Positions 44,459 through 53,669 of a stretch of 64,000 nucleotides of DNA are shown piece after piece. The notes beneath the pieces were generated by a model, which was not told the origin of the DNA, made no database searches, and worked only from the letters and a program-made list of their open reading frames with translations. Source of the stretch: Methylomicrobium sp. (GTDB lineage Bacteria > Pseudomonadota > Gammaproteobacteria > Methylococcales > Methylomonadaceae); contig JAGXSU010000008.1 of assembly GCA_018333785.1 (NCBI GenBank), positions 1 to 64,000 on the forward strand, written 5' to 3'. How positions within the stretch are numbered: position 1 is the first letter of the stretch; every line of letters starts with the position of its first letter. Made by a program: the position numbers and the translations under genes.

Positions 44459-45316
44459 TCAAGAAACCAGGTTGTCCAAAGACAGGATTGCTTCTTCCAA
44501 TCGGCTGTAACGCAAATCATAGCAACCGCTAGTTTCCACCAATTGGCTTAGAGCATTGAATCCGGTAAGAGCAAGCACGTTGTAATTAAACGATAACTTG
44601 GCGAGTTCCATAAAGGAAAGACCCTTTGTTTTATCATTTAACAGGCATTCGGAATCTGCTTGATATTGGGGAAAGACAACCCAAAGCGGAGTTGCCGGAA
44701 TATCCACTTTATCAATGCTTTCATTCGGTGCTTTGACATGGGTTACCGAGCCTTTGACGGTATCATGCACCACATTTCCGAAGACGGCTTCAGGAGCAAA
44801 TTCCTGAATGACCTTGATGGATTCATTTTTAAGGCAAACCGGTCTTGCTAGGGGTGAAATTAAACCGGTAGATAAAGAGAGCAGCGTAAGTTCATCAGAC
44901 AGCAATCGCCAGCCACTATGAACAAGGGCAGCGCATAAAGTGCTTTTTCCAGCACCGGGTTGGCCGGGCAATACTAAAGCCTTATCGTTTTTGGCAACGA
45001 CTGCGGCATGAATGATGAGGTATTGGTGACAATGTTGACTGATACACCAGTTCAATCCCCATTCAAACATCGGAAAAGCTTGGTCAAGCGGTAACGGTTT
45101 GAACGGTTTTTTGCCGTCAAAAAAGAATACCACCTGAGGTTTTAACCAGCGGCGTATTGTTTGTGGAGTTGAAAGCTTGATATGGAAGTCGTAAAAATCG
45201 TCTTGATAGTCAGTGATCATGCCTGGATAGAGTAATTCCAGGCTGGTAATGACGGAGGATAATGACGTGCTTAGACAGGAATGGAAGGGACCTGTTTTGA
45301 CGGAATAAGTTTTCAC
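44459..45316 (-). CDS. HprK-related kinase A
   Basis: The 285-residue protein is related to the catalytic domain of HPr kinase/phosphorylase. It has Walker A GQPGAGKST (118-126), the preceding HAAVVAK strand (103-109), and LLSDELTLL (138-146), which fits the Asp/Glu of that fold. The N-terminal 100 residues differ from HprK and carry FFFDGKKPFKPLPLDQAFP, typical of the HprK-related A group. No PTS HPr gene is nearby. It is flanked by a PqqD-like gene (17 nt upstream) and the nucleotidyltransferase. In paeninodin-type lasso clusters a related kinase phosphorylates a Ser of the precursor, so it may phosphorylate the exported protein of this operon; this is inference. Confidence 0.85.
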   Translation of the reverse strand: MKTYSVKTGPFHSCLSTSLSSVITSLELLYPGMITDYQDDFYDFHIKLSTPQTIRRWLKPQVVFFFDGKKPFKPLPLDQAFPMFEWGLNWCISQHCHQYLIIHAAVVAKNDKALVLPGQPGAGKSTLCAALVHSGWRLLSDELTLLSLSTGLISPLARPVCLKNESIKVIQEFAPEAVFGNVVHDTVKGSVTHVKAPNESIDKVDIPATPLWVVFPQYQADSECLLNDKTKGLSFMELAKLSFNYNVLALTGFNALSQLVETSGCYDLRYSRLEEAILSLDNLVS

Positions 45317-45333
45317 GCTAACGAGTTAATTTC

Positions 45334-45630
45334 TCATTCATTAGACTGCACTTCGACCACGTCAATTTGTAAAAGGCTGTTTACAAAATTAATCATAGCT
45401 AAAGAACAATCACTATCGTTTGGAAAGAGATTCTCGCGGATAGCCGATTCAGTTAACTCATCAAGAGTCAACGAAGCATACTTTAGCTTCTCAAGAATCC
45501 AGTCAACCGGTTTAGCGAGCAAATGAGTATCTTGAGTCAATTGGTTAAATAGCACGATTTCATGTTCCCAAACATTTACGCTAAATTCTGATTCAGGAAC
45601 CAATGACCATTTGTCTTTGGACTTAAACAT
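45334..45630 (-). CDS. PqqD-family recognition protein (HPr-rel-A system)
   Basis: The protein is 98 residues from ATG 45630 (a GTG one codon earlier is the alternative). Sequence features are WEHEIVLFNQLTQDTHLLAKPVDWILEKL followed by LTLDELTESAI, the pattern of PqqD/RRE winged-helix proteins that bind leader segments of peptide or protein substrates and present them to modifying enzymes. It starts directly at the stop codon of the upstream exported-protein gene, which implies tight coupling. It probably recognises the N-terminal region of that protein and recruits the kinase and/or nucleotidyltransferase. I see no radical-SAM partner, so it is not a PQQ gene. Confidence 0.82.
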   Translation of the reverse strand: MFKSKDKWSLVPESEFSVNVWEHEIVLFNQLTQDTHLLAKPVDWILEKLKYASLTLDELTESAIRENLFPNDSDCSLAMINFVNSLLQIDVVEVQSNE

Positions 45631-45633
45631 CAC

Positions 45634-46299
45634 TTATGGGTTTCTGTTGATTGCGCAACTACTTGATGAATTAGCCGTGGAATAGGTCGTTTTTAAAGTA
45701 TTGACTGCTGTCATATTTAACGAAAAATTACTTCCATTAGTTGAAATGGTTAAAGCACCCTTAACATTATCTACTACGGTAGATAAATTATCTGGGAAAT
45801 TAATTTTTGTCGCTGTATGGCTGGCATTGAGATAAGCAGTTACAAATTGGATAAATGCGTTGGTTAAGTCGGTTTTAGCGGTATTCGTGGCATTGGCGTT
45901 TCCGTTGGTAAACACGCTATCTATGCTGATCGTTCCCATTAAGGCGGCTCCAATAGTTCCTGTTATTATTGGTCTTGGGGGGTTGTTCCCTGGCGGGGTA
46001 AAATTTGGAATGGCAAATAGGGTGCCGATGCTGTTCGTAAGAACAATGGGTATCGAACTCAATTCCGCTTGGGTCGCTTTAGTCCATTGGAGAGGAGAGC
46101 ATGCTCCACAAGTCAATTTATCAACAGGATTCGATAAGTTACCAGAAGCCAAGGCACTACCGGAACACTGCGTAGCAAAAGCCGGGCGACTCAATAAGGA
46201 TGCGATGACCGGCGTTGTGAGGCCAATTTTTGTCAGTGAGCGTCTTTTCTTATCCACGTCACCAGATTCATTTTCAGTATTCAATTCTTTATCGCTCAT
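45634..46299 (-). CDS. Exported candidate substrate protein with Tat-like leader (SGNLS-type)
   Basis: The 221-residue protein has a hydrophilic acidic start (1-16). A twin-arginine-like signal (KKRRSLTK, 17-24) leads into a moderately hydrophobic stretch, with an AFA cleavage site at 40-42. The mature start contains TQCSGSALASGNLSNP with C45, then CGAC (64-67) and W72. The rest is Thr/Ala/Asn-rich and beta-prone, with one late Cys in SSSSC. It is first in the four-gene operon with PqqD-like, HprK-like and nucleotidyltransferase proteins. The Ser-rich conserved-looking SGNLS segment just after the cleavage site is the likeliest modification target, though this is unproven. It is not a small peptide precursor and matches no enzyme I know. 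Confidence 0.75.
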   Translation of the reverse strand: MSDKELNTENESGDVDKKRRSLTKIGLTTPVIASLLSRPAFATQCSGSALASGNLSNPVDKLTCGACSPLQWTKATQAELSSIPIVLTNSIGTLFAIPNFTPPGNNPPRPIITGTIGAALMGTISIDSVFTNGNANATNTAKTDLTNAFIQFVTAYLNASHTATKINFPDNLSTVVDNVKGALTISTNGSNFSLNMTAVNTLKTTYSTANSSSSCAINRNP

Positions 46300-46441
46300 A
46301 CAATTTCCTCCGTTAAGTTAACGGTCAAATTATTAATGGGTGAAATGCTAACAAAACAATGCGATAAAGTATATTGAACTTTTGTGCAAGTTTAATGACA
46401 ACTCGGTTTAATGTCACGCTAAGGTCCTGTTTTCGTGTCGA

Positions 46442-48508
46442 TTAGAAAGCAACCCTAACACCCAATTCAACCGCTCTTCCCGCATCCGGGGCCGTATTGC
46501 GTAGATAGGAAACGGAGTGGCGAATGGTTTGGTCCAGTAAATTATTCGCTTTTACAAACAGCAGGAAGTCTGTCGTTTCGCCTGCGGCTATTTTGTAGCT
46601 GGTCGTCGAATTTAATAACCAGTAGCTGTCTGTTTCCGTCTCGTTTTCGCCCGGTTTGTCCTGTTCTTCCGCGCGCGTGATGCGAACGTTAGTATCCCAG
46701 ACAGGATGGGTCCAGCCGACTTGCATGCCGTAACGCAAGGGTGGCATTCTCGGTACGTCCGAACCATCGGTAAAGCGTCCGCGTGTGTAATCGCCGAAAA
46801 ACTGCGTATCCAGACTGCCGTAATGCGTTTCCAGCAGCGGTATTGTCAGTTGCGCTTCAAAGCCCTGAAATTCTGCATCGCGCTGTCCGGCCCGGTAAAC
46901 CGGTAAATGGTCTTGTTCTTCGCCGGTATTGATTCGGGCAATGTAATCCTGAGCCCAGTTTTGATACAGGTTAAGATCCAGTTTGGCCCATTCGCGATCG
47001 ATATGAAACCCCAGCTCCAGATTGTGCGCGGTTTCTTCAATCAGGTTCTCGTTACCGATATCATAGCTTTGCGTGGCCAGATGGGGGCCGTCAGAGTAAA
47101 GCTCCTGAACATCGGGTGCGCGTTGTGCGCGGGTAAATGACAAACTCACCGAATCCTGATCCGTTATGTCCCAAAGCGCTGAGGCAGAGCCGCTGACGGG
47201 GGTATGTGATGAGGATTTGCGGCCGTCGGCGTCAATAAATTGCTGCTCTACTCTGGCGCCAAATTCAAAGGTAAGCGGGCCGGTATGAATGTCCTGGACG
47301 GTAAAAATGCCGTAGCCGTTGATATCCGAGCGGGGCACAACGGCTTCTTCGCCTATTGCTTCAAACTCGCTGTTTTTGGTTTGTGCGCCAACAACCCCGT
47401 GATCAAAAAACGCCCAGGGCTTTTGTATCAATTCCATACGGCTATCAAAGCCTCTGTTGGTATAGACCGTGCCGGTTTCTCCGTTTTCCAGTTCGGCATG
47501 TTCGTAATCGTTATAACCAAGACGCAAACGCAAGCTATCGGCGAATGCAAACGGGTCTTTGATTTCGCTTTTCATGTCATAACGGGTTTGTTGTAGATCG
47601 ATACGCACGGATTCAGGCCCTTCATCAGCATGTTCTTCAGGGTCGCCATCCTCTTCTTCATGATGTCCATGAGCGCCGGGAGGAACACCGTAATTGTTAT
47701 CCAGATAATTGACCGAAAATCCGATAAAGCCATTTTCTCCTATCATCGAGAAACCGGCTGTGCCGCTGTAAGTCCGGCTGTTGGTGTTTAATAACCGGCC
47801 CGAGCTGTTGAAAACGTCTTCATCTGCATCATGATCATCATGGCTATCGGCTTCTTTTGATTCATCGATGGCAAGACCTGGAATCTGCATAGGGATAGTT
47901 TCTCTGAACATGCCGTCAAAATGAACCGCGAACATGTCTTTACCCCCGTCTAGCCGAAAGGCGCTGGTTTTGCCTTCGTTGACAAAGTTGTAGCGTTGCT
48001 CGGCGGCACCTTCAATTAGCCGTTCCGGTACTTTGTCGGGGATACGATTATCGATGACATTGACTACGCCGCCTATCGCGCCGCCGCCATACAATAAAGT
48101 CGAAGGGCCTCTTAACACTTCAATGCGATCCGCCCAAAACGCTTCGGTACTGTTGGCATGATCAGGACTCAAAGCCGAAGCATCGAGACTGCCCAGGCCG
48201 TTTTGCAAGACTTGCGCCCGGGATCCGCTTTGGCCCCGAATTACCGGTTGGCCTACGCCGGGTCCAAAAGATTGGCTATGAATGCCCAGTTCATTTTTTA
48301 ATGTATCGCCAACCGTGCTGCCCGCTTTGAGTCTTAAGTCATCGCCCGATAAGACAGTGACGGGCAGGGCGGTATTTGAAGTTGACTGCGGCAGAGGCGT
48401 ACTGATGATCATTTTGCCGAAATCAAGCGGTTTATGGTCATCTGCTTTAACTGGAATGCTGGCAGTTCCGGCAGATAAAAATAAAATGGCACAGGCTTTA
48501 GGATTCAT
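46442..48508 (-). CDS. TonB-dependent receptor, ZnuD-like (probable zinc)
   Basis: The outer-membrane receptor is 688 residues from the ATG at 48508, where the signal peptide begins (MNPKACAILF, cut near KADD); the longer frame uses a TTG. The plug domain (about 35-150) contains IISTPLPQ, GDTLKNELGIHSQSFGPG and IRGQSGSRAQVL. A 22-strand barrel ends in a terminal Phe. Extracellular loops carry metal-binding clusters (SHDDHDADED, GAHGHHEEEDGD, EEHADEG), as in ZnuD zinc receptors. A Zur-like palindrome lies about 120 bp upstream. Zinc or a related metal is the probable ligand, inferred from the His/Asp loops. Energy comes from TonB, which is not in the window. Confidence 0.88.
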   Translation of the reverse strand: MNPKACAILFLSAGTASIPVKADDHKPLDFGKMIISTPLPQSTSNTALPVTVLSGDDLRLKAGSTVGDTLKNELGIHSQSFGPGVGQPVIRGQSGSRAQVLQNGLGSLDASALSPDHANSTEAFWADRIEVLRGPSTLLYGGGAIGGVVNVIDNRIPDKVPERLIEGAAEQRYNFVNEGKTSAFRLDGGKDMFAVHFDGMFRETIPMQIPGLAIDESKEADSHDDHDADEDVFNSSGRLLNTNSRTYSGTAGFSMIGENGFIGFSVNYLDNNYGVPPGAHGHHEEEDGDPEEHADEGPESVRIDLQQTRYDMKSEIKDPFAFADSLRLRLGYNDYEHAELENGETGTVYTNRGFDSRMELIQKPWAFFDHGVVGAQTKNSEFEAIGEEAVVPRSDINGYGIFTVQDIHTGPLTFEFGARVEQQFIDADGRKSSSHTPVSGSASALWDITDQDSVSLSFTRAQRAPDVQELYSDGPHLATQSYDIGNENLIEETAHNLELGFHIDREWAKLDLNLYQNWAQDYIARINTGEEQDHLPVYRAGQRDAEFQGFEAQLTIPLLETHYGSLDTQFFGDYTRGRFTDGSDVPRMPPLRYGMQVGWTHPVWDTNVRITRAEEQDKPGENETETDSYWLLNSTTSYKIAAGETTDFLLFVKANNLLDQTIRHSVSYLRNTAPDAGRAVELGVRVAF

Positions 48509-48626
48509 GGTTCTGGATATTAAATTAATTGAAGCTATTAACTGGAATACGGATCTGAGCTTGTTTAGCTTTAATGCGACGTGTGCCAATTAACAAGGAA
48601 GTGGATGAAGTTCGGGTTGATTCATG

Positions 48627-48650
48627 ATTTTGCAATATTATAACATATTA
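48627..48650 (-). promoter_or_regulatory. Zur-like operator upstream of the TonB receptor
   Basis: ATTTTGCAATATTATAACATATTA contains one good Zur half-site (TATAACAT) and a degraded opposite half (TGCAATAT against the expected TGTTATA). The position, 120 bp before a His-rich receptor, supports zinc control, but the palindrome is imperfect and the region is AT-rich. Confidence 0.4.
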
Positions 48651-48698
48651 CAATTTTTTTATGTCTGCGGCTTACTGATGCTTTCGTTCCAAATGGTG

Positions 48699-51600
48699 CT
48701 AATTCAAATCCTGGCTTAGCAGCCCGGTATTGCCTCCGACCGCTGCCGTATTGATACAAAGCGTTTGCTCGCAGGCAAAGCGTTTCAAATAGTCAGGGCC
48801 TCCGGCTTTTGGCCCTGTTCCGGATTGTCCCATGCCGCCAAACGGTTGAGATCCCACAACAGCCCCTATGATGTTGCGGTTGACATAGACATTGCCGACT
48901 TTGGCCTGTTGAGCGATGGTTTGAATAGTCTCGTTCAATCTGCTGTGTATGCCCAGCGTAAGACCATAACCGCTTGCATTGATAGCGGCTATGACTTGGT
49001 CAAGCTGGTCGGTTTGATAGCGGACGACATGCAATATCGGGCCGAATACTTCCTGTTTTAATAAGTCCATGCTTTGCAGTTCGACCAGTGCCGGCGGAAA
49101 AAAATGACCTTGGCGGCTCAATTCGTCGGATAAATGCAATTGGTGCAGCAGTTTTCCCTGTTGCTTTATCTCAGTCAGATGGCTATAAAGCCGATCTTTA
49201 GCGCTTGAATCGATGACTGGGCCGATATCGGTATCGAGATGGGTAGGGTTTCCTAGGACCAATTGGTTCATTGCGCCAATAATCAAGTCAATGACCCGTT
49301 CGGCAATGGCTTCAGGTAAAAAAAGAACGCGTAAGGCAGAGCAGCGCTGTCCGGCACTATTAAATGCCGAGTAGATAACATCTTGAACCAGCTGTTCCTT
49401 GTGCGCAGAGCTGTCGGCAATCAGCGCATTTTGACCTCCTGTTTCGGCTATAAGCGGCACAATGGCAGGAACCTCCAGCAGTTTGCGCGCGATCTGCCTG
49501 GCTGTTGCTGTGGAACCGGTAAAAACGACGCCGGCGATACGATAATCTGAAAGTAATTGTTCGCCAATTTCAGCGCCGGAACCCGGAAGAAAATGCAGCA
49601 CCGCTTCCGGAATTCCCGCTTCATATAACAGCCTGATGCAAAAAAATGCGGTTAATGAAGTTTGCTCCGAGGGTTTTGCAATCACGGTGTTACCGGATGC
49701 CAACGCGGCGGCGATTTGACCGATGAAAATAGCCACAGGAAAATTCCACGGACTGATGCAGACAAAAACGCCGCGACCGGTATATCTCAGTGTGTTTTGT
49801 TCACCGGTAGGGCCGGGCAAGTTGATGGGCTGGCCAAATTGTAGGGTGGCTTGTTGTGCATAGAAGCGGCAAAAATCAACAGCCTCTCTAATTTCTGCCA
49901 AGGCATCTTTAACAGTTCTACCGCCCTCATAAACACACAAAGCCATCAGTTCAAAGGCGTTGGCTTCCAGGAGGTCTGCGGCTTTATTCAAGGCGGCAAC
50001 ACGCTTGTTGACCGGGGTTAACCGCCATATATCGCGATGTCGATAAGCACTTTCAAGAGCTTGCTCGACCGCATCTGCGCGGCTGAATACCGCTCTACCC
50101 AGTTGTAAGTCATGATCGAAAGGGGCGTAAATCGGATTGTCATCACCGGAAAATGTCTGGCCGTTAACAACAGGGTGAGCATAATAGATTTTGTGTTTTC
50201 GCGAATCCAGATAGTGTTGGATTTTATCGAGAAAAAGCGGATCAGCCAGATTAAAACCTGCCGAATTGAGACGCGCCGGCAGGAACAGGGCGCAGGGTAA
50301 TGCGACACCGGATTTTTGGGATTCCTCTATCGACCGCCAAAATGCAACGGGGTCTCGGGTCAGTGTTTCGATTGCAAAATCCGGATTTTCAACCTGATTG
50401 ATGAACGAAGTATTTGCGCCGTTTTCCAGCAGTCGCCTCACCAGATAAGGCAGCAGTTCCTGGTAAGTGCCGACCGGCGCGTAGATTCGGCAGCGAATAT
50501 GCCATGGCTTGCTGATAACCATTTCATGATAAAGCGCGTCCCCCATCCCATGTAGCCGCTGAAACTCAAATGCCGGGTGTTCTTCGCCCAGATGATAAAT
50601 TGCTGCAACCGTATGAGCATTATGAGTTGCAAATTGCGGGTAAAAAGTGTCCGGATGAGTCAGTAAAAAATTGGCACACGCCAGATAAGAGATATCGGTC
50701 GCCGATTTACGGGTAAACACCGGATAATGGCTTAAGCCGTTTTCTTGAGCGCGTTTAATTTCGCTGTCCCAATAGGCGCCTTTGACCAGTCGAACAGGAA
50801 TTTTGCAGTGATGAAGTGATGCCAGCGCGTCAAGCCAGGCCAAAACGTGAATCGCACGTTTCTGATACGCCTGCACTGCGAGGCCTAATCCCTGCCAGTC
50901 GCTTAATGATGGATGTGTCAATGCCGCCGCAAATATATCCAGCGTCATTTCCAGTCTATCGGACTCTTCTGCGTCAACCGTTACACTGATGCCATTTGTC
51001 TTTGCGCACTGAGCCAGATAAATCAGTTTGCCGGTCAATTCCGTAACTGCGCGATTTCGTTGCAGCGGCTCGAATCGAGGGCATAATGCGGATAATTTGA
51101 TGGAAATACCGGGTTTTTCAAACAAATTAACCGTTTGAGGGCTTTGTCCGGCTTGTTGAATTGCAAACAGGTAGGCCTGATAGTAGCGTTCCGCGTCAGC
51201 AGCGGTTATCGCGGCCTCGCCCAGCATATCGAATGAATAGCGGTAATCGCTTTGTTGACTGCTTTTTCGTAATGCAGGCCCCATCGCTTCAGCCATGACG
51301 AACTGTGAACCCAGCAGCTGCATTGACTGTTTGACGGCTTTACGGATTAAAGGCATGCCCAATCGGGCCAGCAGCGAATTCAAATGGAACTGGTGCTGCT
51401 CATAGCTCGGCTTCAGGTGTTTTTCAAATTGACCGGTTAACAGAAGGGCATCAGTGGATATATTGACCAGCCAGGAATCACTGTGATGCAAATGGTCACG
51501 CCAATTGGCAGCGGCCAGTTTTTCGGCGAGAAACTGGTCCTGTGTTCGCTGGTCAGGAATACGTAACAAAGCCTCGGCAATGCTCATCAAGACTATCCCT

Positions 51601-51821
51601 TCGGTGCTGTTGAGCTGATATTCGTGCAAAAATGCTTCAGTGATCGATTGCTTGGGTTTTGCTGCTCTTATCGCGCTGACCAGTTTTTCAGCGGTTCGAC
51701 GGGTTAGGTCTGGATCATAATTGCCCAGCGAGCCCAATAAACGATGAACTGCGTCCGTTTCATCGCATAACCAGGCCGAGTTGATGGCTTGACGTAATGA
51801 TTCCAGTGTAGGTTGAGCCAT
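48699..51821 (-). CDS. putA: Bifunctional proline dehydrogenase / pyrroline-5-carboxylate dehydrogenase PutA
   Basis: The 1040-residue enzyme oxidises proline to glutamate in two steps. Its N-terminal 480 residues hold the FAD-dependent proline dehydrogenase barrel (GISIKLSALCPRFEPLQ, VRLVKGAYWDSEIKRAQ, FATHNAHTVAAI). The aldehyde dehydrogenase part follows at about 530-1020: ISPWNFPVAIFIGQ, the NAD site FTGSTATARQI, catalytic Glu in ETGGQNALI, and the nucleophile Cys in FNSAGQRCSALR. The start resembles short PutA proteins, with no ribbon-helix-helix DNA-binding domain, so it should not autorepress as in E. coli. The polyphosphate:AMP phosphotransferase gene lies 41 bp upstream on the same strand. 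Confidence 0.95.
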   Translation of the reverse strand: MAQPTLESLRQAINSAWLCDETDAVHRLLGSLGNYDPDLTRRTAEKLVSAIRAAKPKQSITEAFLHEYQLNSTEGIVLMSIAEALLRIPDQRTQDQFLAEKLAAANWRDHLHHSDSWLVNISTDALLLTGQFEKHLKPSYEQHQFHLNSLLARLGMPLIRKAVKQSMQLLGSQFVMAEAMGPALRKSSQQSDYRYSFDMLGEAAITAADAERYYQAYLFAIQQAGQSPQTVNLFEKPGISIKLSALCPRFEPLQRNRAVTELTGKLIYLAQCAKTNGISVTVDAEESDRLEMTLDIFAAALTHPSLSDWQGLGLAVQAYQKRAIHVLAWLDALASLHHCKIPVRLVKGAYWDSEIKRAQENGLSHYPVFTRKSATDISYLACANFLLTHPDTFYPQFATHNAHTVAAIYHLGEEHPAFEFQRLHGMGDALYHEMVISKPWHIRCRIYAPVGTYQELLPYLVRRLLENGANTSFINQVENPDFAIETLTRDPVAFWRSIEESQKSGVALPCALFLPARLNSAGFNLADPLFLDKIQHYLDSRKHKIYYAHPVVNGQTFSGDDNPIYAPFDHDLQLGRAVFSRADAVEQALESAYRHRDIWRLTPVNKRVAALNKAADLLEANAFELMALCVYEGGRTVKDALAEIREAVDFCRFYAQQATLQFGQPINLPGPTGEQNTLRYTGRGVFVCISPWNFPVAIFIGQIAAALASGNTVIAKPSEQTSLTAFFCIRLLYEAGIPEAVLHFLPGSGAEIGEQLLSDYRIAGVVFTGSTATARQIARKLLEVPAIVPLIAETGGQNALIADSSAHKEQLVQDVIYSAFNSAGQRCSALRVLFLPEAIAERVIDLIIGAMNQLVLGNPTHLDTDIGPVIDSSAKDRLYSHLTEIKQQGKLLHQLHLSDELSRQGHFFPPALVELQSMDLLKQEVFGPILHVVRYQTDQLDQVIAAINASGYGLTLGIHSRLNETIQTIAQQAKVGNVYVNRNIIGAVVGSQPFGGMGQSGTGPKAGGPDYLKRFACEQTLCINTAAVGGNTGLLSQDLN

Positions 51822-51862
51822 AGTGAGATGGGCAGTTAACAGCGAAAAACAGGTGCAGTCCG

Positions 51863-53353
51863 TTATTTAGGAAGCTGAAGCGAGGATTCCAGTTTTTCGC
51901 AGTAGGCCTTGAGGATTTTGATCCGTGCATATTTTTTGTCATTTCCTTCCACCAGTAACCAAGGCGCGCTGCGGGTGCTGGTACGGGTAATCATTTCATT
52001 TACCGCATGTTTGTAGTCGTCCCACTTTTCTCTGTTCCGATAATCGTCCTCGGTTATTTTATATTTTTTATAGCTGATTTGTTCCCGCTCATGAAATCGT
52101 TTCAACTGTTCATCTTTATCAATGTGCAGCCAAAATTTCAGTAAAAGAATGCCGTGACGAACTAATGCCTCCTCAAAATTGGCTATTTCAGAATAAGCGC
52201 GCTGCCATTCATTAACCGACGCAAAGCCTTCGACACGTTCGACCAGAACCCGTCCATACCAGCTTCTATCGTAAAGTGTCACTTTACCAGCACGTGGAAT
52301 ATGGCGCCAAAAACGCCACAGATAATGATGAGAGCGCTCTTCATCAGTGGGCGCCGCTACCGGAATAACCCGGTAATTTCTGGCGTCAACGGCATGGGTG
52401 ATTCGCCTGATTGCGCCGCCTTTACCGCCAGCATCCCAGCCTTCAAAAACCAAAATACAGGACCGCTTTTGCTGTTGGGCGATTCTGGCCAGATTCTTAA
52501 GTTTGCTCTGATAATAATCGAGTTGTTCGTTATAGGATTTTTTGTCAATTTTTAAAGATAAATCCAGTGAGTCCAACAGGCTTTGTTGATTGGGATTGAT
52601 ATAAGGGGCGCCATTATTTTTTGCGCTGCTGACTTTAGCAGTCCGTTCTTCGATGTGTTGTTCAATTCTATGCAAAACATGCTGACCTACCGTTAAGCTG
52701 CTGTACCGTATATCGCTGCCATCGACGATTAGCCAGGGTGCGTCGCCGGTACTGGTTTCAGTCAGGGTCTTTTCCGCCACGCCAATAAAGTCATCATAGA
52801 GTTTTAAATGTTTTTTATCCCGCTCGGTGACTTGCCAATTGGTATCAGGGTTTTTTTCGAGATTTTTTATCCTCTTTTTTTGCTCGTCTTTTTTTAGATG
52901 TAGCCAGCATTTGATAATCAACGCGCCGTCGTCGAATAAAAGCCGCTCGAGTTCCTTGATATTCATCAATTCGATTTGCAACTGATTGTCATCAATTTCG
53001 CCATAAACGCGTTGCGAGAGAGGGTCGCTGTACCAGGAGCCGACAAAGATACCGATACTGCCTTTGCAGGGTAACGTCCGCCAGAATCGCCAGAATTTGG
53101 GGCGTTCTTTTTCTTCATCACTGGGTTCGTCAAAAGCAATTGTTTGCATGTAACGCGGATCCATCCATTCGTTGAGCAGATTAATAACTTCGCCTTTTCC
53201 TCCGCCATCAACGCCGGAAATCAAAATGATCACAGGGAAGTCACAAGCCATTAATTTTTGCTGTGCCAGAAGCAATCGGGTTCTGAGTTCCGGGACTTGT
53301 TCGTTATAATCGGATTTTTTTAAGGTGTGACCTAGTTCGGCAATTTCAAACAT
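51863..53353 (-). CDS. pap: Polyphosphate:AMP phosphotransferase (two-domain PPK2)
   Basis: The 496-residue protein has two fused PPK2 domains, the layout of class II polyphosphate:AMP phosphotransferases, which make ADP from AMP and polyphosphate. The first domain has Walker-like GVDGGGKGEV (about 47-56) and WRFWRTLP. The second has GWDAGGKGGAIRRI (about 310), YLWRFWRHIPRAGK and YDRSWYGRVLVERVEG. The second domain keeps the full catalytic pattern, while the first is more degenerate, as usual in this family. It functionally complements the phosphate genes of this window (polyphosphate use), though no Pho box was found upstream. putA follows, so cotranscription is possible. Confidence 0.93.
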   Translation of the reverse strand: MFEIAELGHTLKKSDYNEQVPELRTRLLLAQQKLMACDFPVIILISGVDGGGKGEVINLLNEWMDPRYMQTIAFDEPSDEEKERPKFWRFWRTLPCKGSIGIFVGSWYSDPLSQRVYGEIDDNQLQIELMNIKELERLLFDDGALIIKCWLHLKKDEQKKRIKNLEKNPDTNWQVTERDKKHLKLYDDFIGVAEKTLTETSTGDAPWLIVDGSDIRYSSLTVGQHVLHRIEQHIEERTAKVSSAKNNGAPYINPNQQSLLDSLDLSLKIDKKSYNEQLDYYQSKLKNLARIAQQQKRSCILVFEGWDAGGKGGAIRRITHAVDARNYRVIPVAAPTDEERSHHYLWRFWRHIPRAGKVTLYDRSWYGRVLVERVEGFASVNEWQRAYSEIANFEEALVRHGILLLKFWLHIDKDEQLKRFHEREQISYKKYKITEDDYRNREKWDDYKHAVNEMITRTSTRSAPWLLVEGNDKKYARIKILKAYCEKLESSLQLPK

Positions 53354-53669
53354 TATTATTCCTTCATAGGTTGGTCTGGCTTACTATAGCTTAAACCCTC
53401 AGTGGGACTGGTTAAAAAAGCGATGGATAGCCGCTAAAACAGATCATCGCCTTTTGCGATAAAAGATCCAATTTTAGCCTCAATCGGAAGCTCTTGCTAA
53501 TAAGCAGCAGACTTTCAGAAACTGGTAAATTGAAAGAGTGTCAGTTATTTTTACAGCTCATGACGAACAGAGACTGATCGTTAGCGGCAATCTATTGAAT
53601 ATTAAATTTAAAATAAAAATGGCCCTATTTTTGCTAAATAAATGTTGTGTTTGCCAAGGTGTGAGTGAT
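53354..53669. other. Divergent intergenic region
   Basis: The region between the divergent phosphotransferase and transglycosylase genes contains promoter-like AT-rich sequence and a small ATCGC-CTTTT-GCGAT hairpin near 53448-53462. An in-frame extension of the downstream gene covers 53538-53669, but it lacks coding character and precedes the true signal peptide. Confidence 0.4.

Noticed and set aside
45334-45630. PQQ biosynthesis, because of the PqqD-like protein
   Set aside because: No pqqA, B, C or E gene is present, and the neighbours are an HprK-like kinase and a nucleotidyltransferase.
43369-46299. A complete lasso-peptide cluster
   Set aside because: No transglutaminase-like protease, Asn-synthetase-like cyclase or short precursor peptide is present; only the tailoring-type genes are.
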